Made by a program: the position numbers and the translations under genes
The notes under the pieces: model-generated
Database searches by the model: none
The model's input: only the letters and a program-made list of their open reading frames with translations
What the model was told of the DNA's origin: nothing
Shown: positions 25,643 to 35,117 of the stretch, piece after piece
Layout: the number at the start of each line of letters is the position of its first letter
Numbering within the stretch: the stretch's first letter is position 1
DNA from: UBA6144 sp964399165
Lineage (GTDB): Bacteria; Bdellovibrionota; Bacteriovoracia; Bacteriovoracales; Bacteriovoracaceae
DNA: 64,000 nucleotides
Assembly (NCBI GenBank): GCA_964399165.1
Contig: CAYNPO010000001.1
Location: 124,001 to 188,000 of the forward strand
Direction of reading: 5' to 3'

Positions 25643-27430
25643 TCAATGGATTTCGCCAGCCGCATAACACGGACTTTGCGGCAATATGGGCGCCGGAGCC
25701 GGCGATTCTATGGTCTTGATGTACTCCAGCAGGTCCAACTTCTCATGATTGGTCAGCTGAGTTCCGTAGTCATGTCCCTGGTTGGAGTGTCCAAATTTCC
25801 GGGTGTCGTAGAGAAAACTGTTTCTGGAGTATCGGGTGCAGGCCGAGCCCAGCTTGCGGGGGTCGAAGTCTTCGCACCCAGTGTAGAACAGGCGCGGACG
25901 GTCCTCCGGGGCCTGGAGAAGATCCCAGAGCGTCGGTACGGAACCATTGTGAAGGAAGGGGGCCGTGAAGGCGATGCCGTCGAGGGGACGGGCCTTGTAA
26001 ACGTTGTTGGGGAGCGGCGGATTCTCTGGGCTGCGGCAGCCAAACATCACGAGAGTCTCGAGAGGGGAAACGTTTTGGCGCTTGAGCTCGTCGCGGATGA
26101 CGGCGCCGACGAAAAATTCGCGGAAATTGAGTCCTGAAACCTTGTTGCCCGGACGCACCGAGTCCTCCCCGTAGGCCTGCTTGAAGGCCGGGACAAACAG
26201 TTCGGGTAGCGTCCGGGTAAAGTCACTGTCAGTGGAGAAAGTTTGGGGATCGGTACCCACTTCCTCAACCGGGATCCGCGTCATTTTCCAAGCGCTGACA
26301 CCGTACTCGTTGAATGGCGTGAGTTCGGGGGCAACGGCGTGGCAACCCAGGCAGTTTTGCTCATACAGGGCCTTCCCACGGTTGGCGCTTTCAAGCCTGA
26401 TGGGACGGAGGACGCCTTTCGCCTCCAGCTCTTTCCAAGTGGGGGCCTTGAGTTGCTTCATCCAGACTTCCAGCGCATGCAGGGCGCGCAGGTCCGCCGA
26501 ACTCCGGAACTGGATTCCCCCCTCGGGTCTTTTCACGATCCGCGTGTTGGAGAGGGCCTGGATCATAGACCCCACGTTTCGACCGGTGATGTTTCCGACG
26601 TTCCCATGGTACTGAGTCCCGTCGAAGGAATTTGTCCCCCAGATGTGGGGAATTGATACGGGAGCGGAAAGGACTTGGCAGTTATCTGGTCGGTAAACAA
26701 GGGCCGCCAGTTGGGAGTCGGTCAATTCGTTGGCGCTGCAGCCCGCAGCGAAGTTCGTTCCGCCATTTTGGGCGTCGATGAGAGAGGGGCCGAAGGAGTA
26801 GCGCCTTCCGTAGGCGTCGAGATAGGTGCCCGCCACGACCTTGTCGAAATCCCGCTTGAACTTGCCCAGATACGCCCGTAGTTCTTCGGAGTTCGAGTCT
26901 CCCATCCTTCTCCTGAACCGTTCGAACATCCAGGGGGATTTCAGCGTCTCGCCCACGGCGTCCTGGACGGCATAATGGAATTTGATGAAGTCCACCTGTC
27001 CCCCCGAGCCTTCGACCAGAAAGCGTTGGCCATGGATGTTCAGGGCAGCCGTGTGGCAGGCCATACAGTTCACGCCTACCCAAGTCTTATCGCCGTAGAG
27101 GTGGGCGGTTTCCTCATCGTCGATGACGGCGAAGCCAATGGGTAGGCGATGGGGGTTCAGGACCAAGTGGGAATCATCCTGCAGAAAACCCAGTGAGGGG
27201 AGGATGTCCAAAAGACGCGTGCCCCAAACATCCATTTCCAGCGCCGAAAGCCACTTCAGCGGCATGATCTCAGAACCGGCCCGCTGGTGGTAGGCCTTCC
27301 CACGGACCTCCGCGGTCCAACCCTGGGAGAAACGCTGATAGCCCTTGGGATGAGCCCCGGCGTTCACTGCCAGTGGCAGCAAGGGCAGAGACCATAGAGA
27401 TACCAGGAATGGGGCCTTCAAAAGTCGCAT
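25643..27430 (-). CDS. RoxA-like di-heme c-type cytochrome
   Basis: A 595-residue exported protein with two heme c sites: CMACH (C122, C125, H126) and CLGCH (C360, C363, H364). The layout, and the segments VEGSGGQVDFIKF and PFLHNGSVPTLWDLL, resemble the RoxA/RoxB/LatA group of the di-heme peroxidase superfamily, some of which cleave polyisoprene with oxygen. Substrate residues cannot be judged, so rubber cleavage is only one possibility. ATG 27430, seven bases after GAGGAA, is preferred to ATG 27442. It is divergent from a TetR-type regulator gene and followed by a small secreted protein. Confidence 0.82.
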   Translation of the reverse strand: MRLLKAPFLVSLWSLPLLPLAVNAGAHPKGYQRFSQGWTAEVRGKAYHQRAGSEIMPLKWLSALEMDVWGTRLLDILPSLGFLQDDSHLVLNPHRLPIGFAVIDDEETAHLYGDKTWVGVNCMACHTAALNIHGQRFLVEGSGGQVDFIKFHYAVQDAVGETLKSPWMFERFRRRMGDSNSEELRAYLGKFKRDFDKVVAGTYLDAYGRRYSFGPSLIDAQNGGTNFAAGCSANELTDSQLAALVYRPDNCQVLSAPVSIPHIWGTNSFDGTQYHGNVGNITGRNVGSMIQALSNTRIVKRPEGGIQFRSSADLRALHALEVWMKQLKAPTWKELEAKGVLRPIRLESANRGKALYEQNCLGCHAVAPELTPFNEYGVSAWKMTRIPVEEVGTDPQTFSTDSDFTRTLPELFVPAFKQAYGEDSVRPGNKVSGLNFREFFVGAVIRDELKRQNVSPLETLVMFGCRSPENPPLPNNVYKARPLDGIAFTAPFLHNGSVPTLWDLLQAPEDRPRLFYTGCEDFDPRKLGSACTRYSRNSFLYDTRKFGHSNQGHDYGTQLTNHEKLDLLEYIKTIESPAPAPILPQSPCYAAGEIH

Positions 27431-27489
27431 GGAATTCCTCATTGTTAGCTTCCTATGTTGATAACCTAGGTTTCCCGTGGGGGGGAAGC

Positions 27490-27526
27490 AAGTGGTGACA
27501 CTTAGCTCGGAAAAGCGTCACCACCT
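27490..27526. promoter_or_regulatory. Operator-like inverted repeat between roxA-like and tetR-like genes
   Basis: AAGTGGTGACAC (27490-27501) and GCGTCACCACCT (27515-27526) are inverted repeats matching at 10 of 12 positions with a 13-base centre; the inner eight bases GTGGTGAC / GTCACCAC match perfectly. The site sits in the 142-base divergent spacer, as expected for a TetR-family operator controlling both genes. Confidence 0.65.
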
Positions 27527-27572
27527 AAAAAAGCTGGCCCGGAAGCCGACCATTTTCCCTAAACTAAGCGTT

Positions 27573-28169
27573 ATGGACAGCAAGATTCTCAAGTTCAACA
27601 AGGTCGCTTATATCATCCTGCAGCATGAGATCACCCACGGGCATCTCAAATGGAAGATCAGCGCCATCGCGGAGGCCGCCGGTGTTTCTCGCAGCTGGAT
27701 CTACAAATACTACGGCAGGGAAAAGGAAGAGATTCTCTACCTGGGGCTGATTACCGCCATTGATGACTTCCTCTGCATTTCGGAGGAGCGACAGGCGTTG
27801 CTGCGGGAAAAAGGAGTGGTCGCCGCTTTGGAGAAATCCAGGGACCTCATGATTCAGTACCCCGAGATCAACGCCTTCTACCAAAAGTTCAGCAATTCCA
27901 GATGTCGGTATGGGAAGATCATCCGGGCGAAAGAGAAAGAATACACCACCCGCTACCTTATGGGCCGCTACGGGTTCAAGAATGAGTTCCAGGCCTATCT
28001 TTTCAGGAGCGTCCTCCATGGGGTCGGCGCCGCCCTTTTTATACCCCGTGAGAAATCCCTCATGCTGATGATGTATATCCTCAGCAAGGAGTTCCACGAT
28101 TGGGTGGGGGCCCTTCCCGACGTTTTCGAATCGCCAGGGTTGAGTATCATCCATCCCCGGAAAGTGTGA
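27573..28169 (+). CDS. TetR-family transcriptional regulator
   Basis: A 198-residue protein with an N-terminal TetR helix-turn-helix, KISAIAEAAGVSRSWIYKYYG (about 28-48), and a helical C-terminal domain for ligand binding and dimerisation. ATG 27573 gives the normal family length; a GTG 96 bases upstream would run through the operator-like repeat. It faces away from the RoxA-like gene, so it is the likely local regulator of that gene and itself. The inducer is unknown. Codon use is visibly less GC-biased than neighbours to the right. Confidence 0.88.
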   Translation: MDSKILKFNKVAYIILQHEITHGHLKWKISAIAEAAGVSRSWIYKYYGREKEEILYLGLITAIDDFLCISEERQALLREKGVVAALEKSRDLMIQYPEINAFYQKFSNSRCRYGKIIRAKEKEYTTRYLMGRYGFKNEFQAYLFRSVLHGVGAALFIPREKSLMLMMYILSKEFHDWVGALPDVFESPGLSIIHPRKV

Positions 28170-28173
28170 GGCT

Positions 28174-28650
28174 TCAGGCCTTGGGACGCAGCCGGGCCTT
28201 CAGCGCCTTCTTCCCGGCCACTCGTTCCTTGGCGTTCTCGTAGCGGCGGATTTCGTCCGGCGTCTCCGGCCTGAGACCAGGCACCTGCACGGGCTTGCCC
28301 AGATCATCCAGCGCCACGAAGGTCAGGTAGGCGGTGGTGGTGGTACGGGACTCACCGGTGTAGGGGTTCTCCGAAACCACTTTCACGCCGACGACCATGG
28401 AGGTGCGCCCCACGTAGTTGAGGGAGGCCTGGATATGCACGTGGTAGCCCATCTTGATGGGCGCGATGAAATCGATGTCGTCGATATGCACGGTGACCAC
28501 GGGACGGCCGCAGTGGCGGGCGGCGACCATGGCGGCGGCCACGTCGATCCAGCTCATCACGACGCCTCCGAAGACCGTGTTCTGGGGGTTGGTGTGCCCG
28601 GGCATCACCAACTCGCGCATTTCGACCTGGCTCTCTCTGGGCGTCTTCAT
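28174..28650 (-). CDS. Hotdog-fold acyl-CoA thioesterase (YciA/BFIT type)
   Basis: A 158-residue cytosolic enzyme expected to hydrolyse acyl-CoA to fatty acid and CoA. The hotdog core shows GHTNPQNTVFGGVVMSWID with the catalytic Asp helix, then TVHIDDIDFIAPIKMGY and VSENPYTGESRTTTTAYLTFVALD. The start ATG 28650 has GAGG upstream; the longer frame is antisense-derived. It begins eight bases after the giant lipoprotein stop and may be its operon partner, although a functional link is not evident. It converges with the tetR-like gene. Confidence 0.9.
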   Translation of the reverse strand: MKTPRESQVEMRELVMPGHTNPQNTVFGGVVMSWIDVAAAMVAARHCGRPVVTVHIDDIDFIAPIKMGYHVHIQASLNYVGRTSMVVGVKVVSENPYTGESRTTTTAYLTFVALDDLGKPVQVPGLRPETPDEIRRYENAKERVAGKKALKARLRPKA

Positions 28651-28657
28651 CCTTGCC

Positions 28658-31600
28658 TCACTTGCAGTACACGTGGTGGTTCCAGCGGAAGCCGCGCACG
28701 AAGGCATTGTGGCCCACGTCGTAGGTTTCGCCCACCCCGGTTTGGGTGCCGTAGTCGTTGGCCGAGTCCACGATGCCGTAGACGGTGGCCCCGTTGTTGG
28801 CGGCGGAAAGGGGTTCAGGTAGGAAGCTGCCGAAGGCCCCCCCACGGCGGGTGCGGGAGTCGTCGTCGCCGGCGCACAGCTCGTTGCCGATGGCCACCAG
28901 CTTGTTGTTGACGGTGGCGTTGACCAGGGGCTCGCCGGTCTGTGTGTTGAAGTCGTTGGTGGAAAGCCCGCCTCCCGGCAACTCGGAGTTGGTGCCCTCA
29001 TTGGAAACGAAGCGGTTGAAGTACACGCTTAGGTCCGCGCCTCGGGGGAGTTTGCACAGGTAGTTGGGCCGAGTGGGGGGAGGTTGGGTGGGGTCCTCAT
29101 ACTCTTCGTAGTAGCCCGAGCAGCAGGTGGCCCCGTCCTTGGTGGTCTTGCCCAGGGGCGTACAGCATTTGAAGTCGTGGGGTGAGAACACCGGCTCGGG
29201 GGTGAGGCCGTGGTAGTTGGTGTGCCAATCGGAGGCCAGGTTGGCGCGGAAAGCGAAGGAATCGTCGTTGAAACTTGACCGGTTGCTGGTGGAGTCGGCG
29301 ATGTCGTAGAGGCCGGGCACCAGGCGCTCGGAGTTGTTGTTGCACAGGATCTTGGGATGGGTCACTTGGGGGATGCCGGAGAGCTCCAGGCGCCCCAGAA
29401 GGTCCAAGTAGTAGTAGTCCGTGCACGCGGGCTTGGCGTAAGGAGCGGTGTCCACGCCCGGCGGCGTGAAGGTAATCTTCACGCCGTAGCGGCCCGAGCT
29501 TGAGGTGCCGTCGTAGAAGGCGTTGGCACCCCCGACGTTGATGTTGGCCTTGAAGAGGCGGCTGGTGGCATCGTATTCGTAGCAGCATCCCCCGCCGGCG
29601 GCGGCGCAGGCACCGGTGTCCGTGGGGGCGGTGACGCCGATGGTGCCCACCAGGTCGCAGGTGTCTTCGCTGAGCACGTTGGAAGAATCGCGACGCTGCA
29701 TCTGGACGGCGGTGATGGCGGAGCCCACGTAGCTTGGCATGTAGAAGGCGATGTTGCGCCGGCCCCCGGAGACGGAGAAGTCGATGAGAGTGGCGGGATC
29801 TCCGTCGGCAGAGGCTGGGGAGAAAAACGCGAAGATGTTGTAGGCCGAGGTCCAGGCCACCTCGCCCGGAAGGGTGGAGAACTGGGCCTGGCCCGCGGCC
29901 TCGTAGGGGTTCACCCCCGCAGTATCGTATTCACGGGAGGCGCAGGAAGGGGCGGTGCTGAGGTTGGTGCTCTGTTGCAACGTGATCTGGGCGCAGCCGC
30001 CGGTGGCGCCGGAGATGTCGCTGCAGTAACGGCCGTAGTCGGCGTCGATCTGGGCCTGGCTGGTCAGCCCCCATACCGTGGGATCCGGGGCGTCGATCAA
30101 GGGGGAGAGGTAGTTGAGGCAACGGAAGTTAGTCACGTCCAGCTGCACGCGGTCGGTGCGGGACCAGTCGGTACCGCCGTCGGCAAATTTGCGGATCCAT
30201 CCTCCTCCGCAACAGGTCTTGGAGTTGGCGGCGTCCAAGGTCTTCCATTGCTTGGAAGTGAAGACGTTGCCGGAGGAGGTGGCGGGGTTACCGAAGGTAC
30301 GGGTGAGGATGACCCCGGTGGCGGCGTTGCGCTCGTCGTAAGCGTTGAGCACGGGATAGTCGCTGCCACCCAGGTCGGCCACGTTGCCGAAGCGCTCGTA
30401 GCGGGCTGTGGCCGTGGGCTCGGTGGCCCCCAAACGCATGGGATCCAGCGCGGAGGAAGCGGATTCATCCGCGGTCACCGATGATGGTTCGTTGGTGGAG
30501 TAGGACGTGAGGCTGCTTCCCACGGGACGGCAGCAGCGGTTGAGGGTGGTGTTGTACTCGTCGTAGGTCTCGTCCGTGGTCAAGGGCTTGGGATCTCCCT
30601 GGCCACACACCAGGGGCTCCTCGTAGTAGGCGCGGTTAGGGAGGTTCCCGAAGAACGTGTCGTCCATGTAGGCCGCCTGCTCTGCGTGGAACTTATTGGG
30701 GCCGCAGTCCAGGTCCGTATGGCAGACGCTGCCCGCCTTGCGCAGGCAGGCGTCACGCACCAAAGTCGGGGCCACCACGGTCTGGGCGTTCAGGGGCTTG
30801 CCCTCGATGGCGGAGAAGGGAGATTTGGTTTGCAGCTGGTCGGCCGTACCGGAGGTGGAGGAGCCGGTCTTGAGGGTTTCGAGGCCACAGCTGTTTTGCA
30901 GGGCCGCGGCCTTGCTCCAGGAGGTTTGAGTGGCCGAAGAGAAGGCCGTCGTCAAATGGGCGTAGTTGCCATCGGCGTCCATCACGGGACAGGTCACCGT
31001 TTTGTTGCGGCTCAGGTAGTTGGCCGGGCAGGCGCCGATCTGGTTGATGTAGTCGGTACGGGAGTACTGGTCCAGATATTGGTGCTGCACGAAGGGCGAC
31101 CAGGTGGTGGAGACGTCGGTTGAGGCGGGGAGGCGTTTGCCGGGTCGGCAGATGCCCGCCTTGCCGGCGGCGCTAGCATCCATGGTCGCCACGTTGGTGT
31201 CGATGGTCGCCCGCAGGACCGTGTCGGTGATTTGAGAGAGGTTGGTGGCACCCGAAGTGGAGTGAACGTAGTCCAGCGGGCGGCCGAGGATATTGGCGTC
31301 GCGGCCATACAGGTGGTTGTTCGAGGCGGGCGAGTCTGAAAGGTCCCCGTTCATGCGCGCGGTTTCTCGGTTGAACACCGCTACCGGCGTGCCCGGGCCC
31401 GGCACGTAGGCGTTGCTGGAGTCCACGTCGGCGCACCAGAAGTTGGGAGCGCAGGTGAGCAGGCGCCGTTTTTCCAGTTGAGTGTTTGGGATGTTGCCGG
31501 CGTCCGTGCGGCACAGGGCCCCCGCCCCACGGTAAACGCAGCGCTTCGGGGAGCCGTCGGGGAGGCGTCCTTGGGCCAAAATAGTGTCGACCCCGACCCC

Positions 31601-33835
31601 AGCGGCCGGTGAAGTGGTGAGCTTCTCGCCGGCGCCCACCGGGTTGAAGGTGGGCCAAAGGGTGCGCAGCTGGGTCACGTCGGCGCACGCGTATTCCCAT
31701 CCCAGGCGGGTCACGCAGTCACTGTCGGTGTTGCAGCGATGGTAGGCCTGGCACGTGCCCGCGAGGTTCTGGGCGGCGTCGCCCTGGGCGTAGGCGGGGT
31801 CGAAGTCCATGGTGGCGGCGGTGGATTGACCATCGTAGAGCTGCACGCTCACCGTGTGGGCGCCGCTGGCATTGAGATCGGCATAGGGCGCGTTAATGGC
31901 GAGGAAAAGCTTGTTGGAAGTGCTGCGGACGATGCGTCCGATGCCCACGGCGAACCAGTTCACGCCATCGAAGGAGCCAATGAGGGCACCTTTATTGAAG
32001 CCGTACCAGTCGCGTTGGTAGCCGTTGGCCCACAGGGCGGCTTGGACCTTGAGCCGGGTCTGGCGCTGGGTCTCGACGCTTCCCTGGTTCACCGGTTGGG
32101 AGAAGGGCAGCATGGTCGGAGGAACCCAGCAGGCCCGGCCGAAAATGGTGTCTTCGTAATTGCCACCGGGGCTATTGCCGCCCCACGCGTCGCGCTCGGT
32201 GGTGTGGCCCACGGCCTGAAGCCCGGTTCCCACCTTCGTGGCGGGCGCGGGACTGAAGCTGGCGAACCAACTGTCTTTGGCGCAGCTCGGGCAGGGCGTG
32301 GACGTCCCGGAGTGGGTGGCGATCATGTAGACCTGGTCCACTTCCACTTCCACCACTTTGGCGGGCTGGGCCCCGCTCAAGGGCACGGTGAGCTGCCCGA
32401 GGATCGAGTTCATGTTGTAGCTGCCGTTGTTGGGACGCAGGCGCTCAGGGTCGTCGTAGGAGAAGGCGGTGCCTTCTTGGGTCTTGCCCGCGGAGGAAGT
32501 CACCGTCGGATCCACTTCTTCGCCGGTGGTGGCGAAGAAGCGGTGGGGGACGCTGCGCGAGGGCACGGACACCGTTTGGTAAGCGTCGGGCTCGTTGGTC
32601 TCGTCCAACACGCGGCACTCGAACTGCACGGGCTTGCCGGCGCTGGTGGCGGTGACGTGGTAGTCGAAGCGTGGGCAGTTGGCGAGGAGGGAGGCGTAAC
32701 CTCCGCCGGCCCCGCAGCCGCAGTTCTCAAAAAGTCGCGTGAGCACGCTCTGGTAGTACATGGTGGCCGACGGAGTGACGGTGTTACACAAAGTTTGGTC
32801 GTAGGTGGCGCTGGCCGAGTAAGGTTGCAGGAGATAGGGCGTGGCCGGGGATTTCGCCTTGAGGTGCTGGATGCAGGCGTAATCGGCCTGCATCTGCGCC
32901 AGCCGGGCCTGGGCCACGGTGCCCGGATCGGCGCCACCGGAGCTGCCACCGGTGGTGGAGGGCGCCGGCTGCGTTCCACAGATGTGGTAGAACTGCGGGT
33001 ATTTCAGGAAAGCGAGGCGGTTGGAGAGCACTTCCTGCTCGGCGGCCAAGAAGGCCTGGCTGGATGTGGCGGCGTCGGGCCGGACGGAGGCGTCGTTCAC
33101 GCATTGTTGGTTGAGGCAGCAGTCGTATCCAAGGGCGCTGCAGCTGGACGGCGTACAGCCGTTGGAGCTGCCCGGGAGCGAGCCGGTCTTGAGCTGCACT
33201 TGGACGCCGCCCAGGTCCAATTCGCGAGAGCGCACTTCACGCAGCCGGTTGGCCGAGGCCTCCACCGCGTAGAGGCGCATGACAGAGGAGTTGAGTTGGC
33301 TCACGCAGCTGACGCAGATGTCGGCAGGGGTGAACGCCACGAGGCCCGCGTTGTAGGCCACCACCTGGGTCTGGGTGTCGGTGACGTATTCGAGCTTGTC
33401 CCGCGCGCACACGGAAGTCCCGGCAGACGGGTTGCCGAAGTCCACGCGCAGGTAGAGCGTCTTGGTGCCCTTGCCGAGGTTGTTGACGGAGACCGGCACC
33501 GCGCGCGCGCGCAGGTAGCGGCGGTTGCTCACGGGAATGGAGGCGCCCATGTCGATTTCCAGGCAATAGCTCGCGGTGGGGTCGTTGCGGTTGACCAAGA
33601 AGGACTCCACCCGCGTCCCGCGCAGGTAGGCGTGCTCGGCCGAGTCGCGGTAGAAGGCAATGGAGTCGGAGCTGGCGAAATTTTGGTACCATGCCAGCGC
33701 CACGTCCGAGGTGGTGGTGCCGCCGGTCCCCGCGCCTCCCTCAGTGACGCCCGAGGGCGCGACTTTAGGCGCCTGGGACAAGCACCCGGAGAGCGACAAA
33801 AGAAGGATGATGGGACCTAAGAGTCTCGTGAGCAT
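28658..33835 (-). CDS. Giant Cys-rich lipoprotein, 1725 residues
   Basis: The precursor begins MLTRLLGPIILLLSLSGC, a lipoprotein signal, followed by a Gly/Thr linker. The rest is beta-rich and Asn/Ser/Thr-rich, with nearly 60 Cys by eye, including six Cys-Cys doublets (DCCL, RCCR, TCCG, GCCY, KCCT, TCCS). Recurrent spaced motifs such as CNTDSDC and CHTDLDC resemble small disulfide modules. No enzymatic motif, transmembrane helix or long exact repeat is seen. It probably forms an extended disulfide-stabilised surface or periplasmic structure. ATG 33835 follows GAGGAACC. The family is not recognised. Confidence 0.8.
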   Translation of the reverse strand: MLTRLLGPIILLLSLSGCLSQAPKVAPSGVTEGGAGTGGTTTSDVALAWYQNFASSDSIAFYRDSAEHAYLRGTRVESFLVNRNDPTASYCLEIDMGASIPVSNRRYLRARAVPVSVNNLGKGTKTLYLRVDFGNPSAGTSVCARDKLEYVTDTQTQVVAYNAGLVAFTPADICVSCVSQLNSSVMRLYAVEASANRLREVRSRELDLGGVQVQLKTGSLPGSSNGCTPSSCSALGYDCCLNQQCVNDASVRPDAATSSQAFLAAEQEVLSNRLAFLKYPQFYHICGTQPAPSTTGGSSGGADPGTVAQARLAQMQADYACIQHLKAKSPATPYLLQPYSASATYDQTLCNTVTPSATMYYQSVLTRLFENCGCGAGGGYASLLANCPRFDYHVTATSAGKPVQFECRVLDETNEPDAYQTVSVPSRSVPHRFFATTGEEVDPTVTSSAGKTQEGTAFSYDDPERLRPNNGSYNMNSILGQLTVPLSGAQPAKVVEVEVDQVYMIATHSGTSTPCPSCAKDSWFASFSPAPATKVGTGLQAVGHTTERDAWGGNSPGGNYEDTIFGRACWVPPTMLPFSQPVNQGSVETQRQTRLKVQAALWANGYQRDWYGFNKGALIGSFDGVNWFAVGIGRIVRSTSNKLFLAINAPYADLNASGAHTVSVQLYDGQSTAATMDFDPAYAQGDAAQNLAGTCQAYHRCNTDSDCVTRLGWEYACADVTQLRTLWPTFNPVGAGEKLTTSPAAGVGVDTILAQGRLPDGSPKRCVYRGAGALCRTDAGNIPNTQLEKRRLLTCAPNFWCADVDSSNAYVPGPGTPVAVFNRETARMNGDLSDSPASNNHLYGRDANILGRPLDYVHSTSGATNLSQITDTVLRATIDTNVATMDASAAGKAGICRPGKRLPASTDVSTTWSPFVQHQYLDQYSRTDYINQIGACPANYLSRNKTVTCPVMDADGNYAHLTTAFSSATQTSWSKAAALQNSCGLETLKTGSSTSGTADQLQTKSPFSAIEGKPLNAQTVVAPTLVRDACLRKAGSVCHTDLDCGPNKFHAEQAAYMDDTFFGNLPNRAYYEEPLVCGQGDPKPLTTDETYDEYNTTLNRCCRPVGSSLTSYSTNEPSSVTADESASSALDPMRLGATEPTATARYERFGNVADLGGSDYPVLNAYDERNAATGVILTRTFGNPATSSGNVFTSKQWKTLDAANSKTCCGGGWIRKFADGGTDWSRTDRVQLDVTNFRCLNYLSPLIDAPDPTVWGLTSQAQIDADYGRYCSDISGATGGCAQITLQQSTNLSTAPSCASREYDTAGVNPYEAAGQAQFSTLPGEVAWTSAYNIFAFFSPASADGDPATLIDFSVSGGRRNIAFYMPSYVGSAITAVQMQRRDSSNVLSEDTCDLVGTIGVTAPTDTGACAAAGGGCCYEYDATSRLFKANINVGGANAFYDGTSSSGRYGVKITFTPPGVDTAPYAKPACTDYYYLDLLGRLELSGIPQVTHPKILCNNNSERLVPGLYDIADSTSNRSSFNDDSFAFRANLASDWHTNYHGLTPEPVFSPHDFKCCTPLGKTTKDGATCCSGYYEEYEDPTQPPPTRPNYLCKLPRGADLSVYFNRFVSNEGTNSELPGGGLSTNDFNTQTGEPLVNATVNNKLVAIGNELCAGDDDSRTRRGGAFGSFLPEPLSAANNGATVYGIVDSANDYGTQTGVGETYDVGHNAFVRGFRWNHHVYCK

Positions 33836-33945
33836 CTGGTTCCTCAGACGGCTTAACGTCCGAAAAAACGGGGGGTTTTACTCTCAGGAGGGGGGCTGGA
33901 TTTTCTTGCCGAAGGTCGGGAAGCAAGGAACGGGATTACGACAGG

Positions 33946-35043
33946 TTAGCCGTGTCCTGAACTCATGAAGGCCTCGTCATAGTTGATGCTTTTCTGGGAG
34001 GCGCCCAAAGAAAGGAAGTAGTCTTCGGTCAACTTCCAGGTGTCGGCCGCACTCTGGGTGGCGAAGACCTGGCCGCGGAAGGCGGCTGCGTGGGGGAAGC
34101 CGGCGGCAAACCACACGATGAGTTTGCGGGCCTGGACCAAGAGCATCCGTTCGTCGCCGAAGGTTTCCTCCACGTAGTGCCACAGGCGTTGGATGACCTC
34201 CCAGTAGTCGGCGCCGAGGAAGTCGGAGCGGCGCTGGCGGGCGTAGGCGGGATCCAGCGCTTCCAGGAAGAGGAACGGGTTGCGGAGGGCCCCGCGGGCG
34301 AGCATGAGCGCTTCACAGCGCGTGGCCTGCAGCCGCTCGCTCACCAACACGGGGTGATGGAGGTCGCCGTTGCCGATCAAGGGCAACACGGCCTCTGCGG
34401 CCAGCTCTTCGATGAAATCCCAGTCGGCATGGCCCGTGTACTGCTGGGTGCGCGTGCGTCCGTGGATGGCCACCCATTCGATGCCCGACTCCCGCGCCAC
34501 TCGCACCACCTCCAGGGCGTTGCGCGAATCCTGGTCCCAACCGGTGCGGATTTTGATGGAGAGGGGTTTTTTCATGCGCGCCCGCATGCCTTCGAAGAGC
34601 GGCGCGAGTTTCGTGGTTTCCTTCAAGAGCGCCGAACCGCCGCCTTTCTGTACCACCTTGTTCACGGGGCAACCCATGTTGATGTCGAGCCAGCCCGGGC
34701 CGAAGGACTCGGCCACCTCGGCGGCACGGGCCATGGCCTCGGTTTCCTCGCCGAAAAGCTGTAACCCCACCACTTCTTCCCGCGGATGGATCTTGAGCAT
34801 GTCCAGGGTACGTTGGTTGCCATGGTTGATGCCATGACAGGAAACCAACTCGGAGACGGTACCCCCGGCGCCCAGGTCTTCCATCAACAAGCGGAACGGG
34901 ATGTTGCAGATGCCCGCCATGGGCGCCAGGAGGAGGCGTGACTTGAAGGCGACGCTGCCCAGACGCACCGGTTGGCGCAGGGGCAAGAAGCGTTCGATCT
35001 TGGCCTGCAGCGCGGGGCTGAAGGGACGGGGGGCCTGACCCAA
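33946..35043 (-). CDS. dus: tRNA-dihydrouridine synthase
   Basis: An FMN enzyme reducing uridine to dihydrouridine in tRNA D-loops. The 365-residue TIM barrel has the FMN motif LLLAPMAGICNIPFR, the catalytic-Cys motif NMGCPVNKVVQKGGGSALL, and phosphate-binding LPLIGNGDLH and LARGALRNPFLF. The Dus family is firm and looks DusB-like, but the subtype is not decided. The best start is TTG 35043, which is weak; a shorter N-terminus is possible. It diverges from the HAD gene across about 75 bases. Confidence 0.92.
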   Translation of the reverse strand: MGQAPRPFSPALQAKIERFLPLRQPVRLGSVAFKSRLLLAPMAGICNIPFRLLMEDLGAGGTVSELVSCHGINHGNQRTLDMLKIHPREEVVGLQLFGEETEAMARAAEVAESFGPGWLDINMGCPVNKVVQKGGGSALLKETTKLAPLFEGMRARMKKPLSIKIRTGWDQDSRNALEVVRVARESGIEWVAIHGRTRTQQYTGHADWDFIEELAAEAVLPLIGNGDLHHPVLVSERLQATRCEALMLARGALRNPFLFLEALDPAYARQRRSDFLGADYWEVIQRLWHYVEETFGDERMLLVQARKLIVWFAAGFPHAAAFRGQVFATQSAADTWKLTEDYFLSLGASQKSINYDEAFMSSGHG

Positions 35044-35117
35044 AAAAAGCTACCTGGAGGGGGTTGTGTTCGCAGAGGCAGAAGTAGAGAATTTGGTCTT
35101 TCTCGTCAAGGGGCGTC

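Noticed and set aside
31739..33820. 693-codon open frame on the plus strand opposite the giant lipoprotein gene
   Set aside because: It is the antisense shadow of a GC-rich gene: Gly/Val/Ala/His-biased, no signal or domain, no ribosome binding site. The minus-strand frame has a lipobox, Shine-Dalgarno and natural composition.
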